DNA from: Bacillota bacterium
GTDB taxonomy: Bacteria; Bacillota; Clostridia; Acetivibrionales; DTU013
NCBI GenBank assembly: GCA_023411575.1
Contig: JAEYOP010000017.1
Location: 105,899 to 169,898, forward strand
Reading direction: 5' to 3'
Length of the DNA stretch: 64,000 nucleotides
Each line of letters starts with the position of its first letter. The stretch's first letter is position 1. Under the pieces are notes generated by a model that saw only the letters and a program-made list of their open reading frames with translations, was not told where the DNA came from and made no database searches. Of this stretch, positions 63,852 to 64,000 are shown in pieces. The translations under genes were made by a program, and so were the position numbers.

Positions 63852-64000
63852 ACGAAGAAAAAGATGCGAGGACAACATACCATTTACGGCAGCAAGAATG
63901 CCTGCCGCCAGTGCCCCAACCGGTGTACCAGTTCAAGAAAGCCGAAGGAAGTCAGTTTTGGGCCCAACACCAAATATGTTCCCGTAAGAATGTATGGTCA
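63852..64000 (+). pseudogene. IS1182-type transposase fragment (open at the window edge)
   Basis: The frame starting at ACG 63852 reads KKMRGQHTIYG, then Cys-rich ACRQCPNRCTSSRK and TKYVPVRMYG, the zinc-knuckle region of IS1182/DDE transposases. No transposase N-terminus precedes it within 226 bases of the regulator stop, so it looks truncated at its left; the right side continues past the window. The stretch 63626-63851 shows nothing else I can identify. Confidence 0.55.

Noticed and set aside
1..64000. CRISPR arrays, tRNA or rRNA genes, complete insertion sequences
   Set aside because: No regularly spaced direct repeats, cloverleaf-like genes or complete IS ends were seen; the only mobile-element trace is the transposase fragment at the right edge.

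Overview
This 64 kb window looks like chromosomal DNA of an anaerobic, probably spore-forming Firmicute (class Clostridia) of roughly 50% G+C. The evidence is two surface proteins ending in S-layer homology (SLH) domains, a Spo0E-like phosphatase, a vanG-type glycopeptide-resistance set, a cluster of Mrp/MinD/NifX-type iron-sulfur genes typical of strict anaerobes, strong Shine-Dalgarno sites and sigma-A-like promoters. I saw no rRNA, tRNA, CRISPR array or complete insertion sequence.

Layout. 1-2021: recQ. 2038-14483 (minus): a tightly coupled nitrogen operon. It starts from a promoter behind a LuxR-type regulator and runs through two tandem pairs of DUF1989 (carboxyguanidine deiminase / urea carboxylase-associated) proteins, two PII-like proteins, a NitT/TauT-type ABC importer, a urea/guanidine carboxylase and allophanate hydrolase. 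The likely route is import of guanidine or urea, biotin- and ATP-dependent carboxylation, deimination to allophanate and hydrolysis to ammonia and CO2. 14541-15707: a diguanylate cyclase. 15989-20821: SLH protein 1, divergent from a kinase-AAA-TPR-GAF-LuxR giant (21182-25849). 25949-26803: a PAP2 phosphatase. 26927-30927: a NifX/MinD/Mrp/DUF134 cluster. 30996-33868: a DUF6125 protein, eroded LysR and transporter remnants, thioredoxin and an unknown protein. 33916-35181: a serpin lipoprotein.

35331-43525: the van region. VanR-VanS sit upstream of VanY and of the operon VanG-VanXY-VanT, and three matching VanR-like boxes precede vanR, vanY and vanG. Downstream of vanT an ABC transporter has been gutted: the first ~31 codons of its ATPase and the last ~45 codons of its permease survive on either side of an AbiE-type toxin-antitoxin pair. 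43654-52388: two ABC/FtsX export modules with an adaptor and a lipoprotein, followed upstream by a NarL-type two-component system. 52466-53180: a Spo0E-like protein and an autoregulatory-looking XRE repressor. 53604-60815: SLH protein 2 (2403 aa), divergent from a MalT-like LuxR regulator (61031-63625). The window ends in a transposase fragment.

Themes. Both SLH giants are paired head-to-head with a large NTPase-LuxR regulator. Several genes are remnants (LysR, a membrane protein, FtsX pieces, an ABC ATPase, a transposase), so the region between about 31.6 and 53.6 kb has been rearranged repeatedly. Functions are read from motifs and family knowledge; no database search was run.
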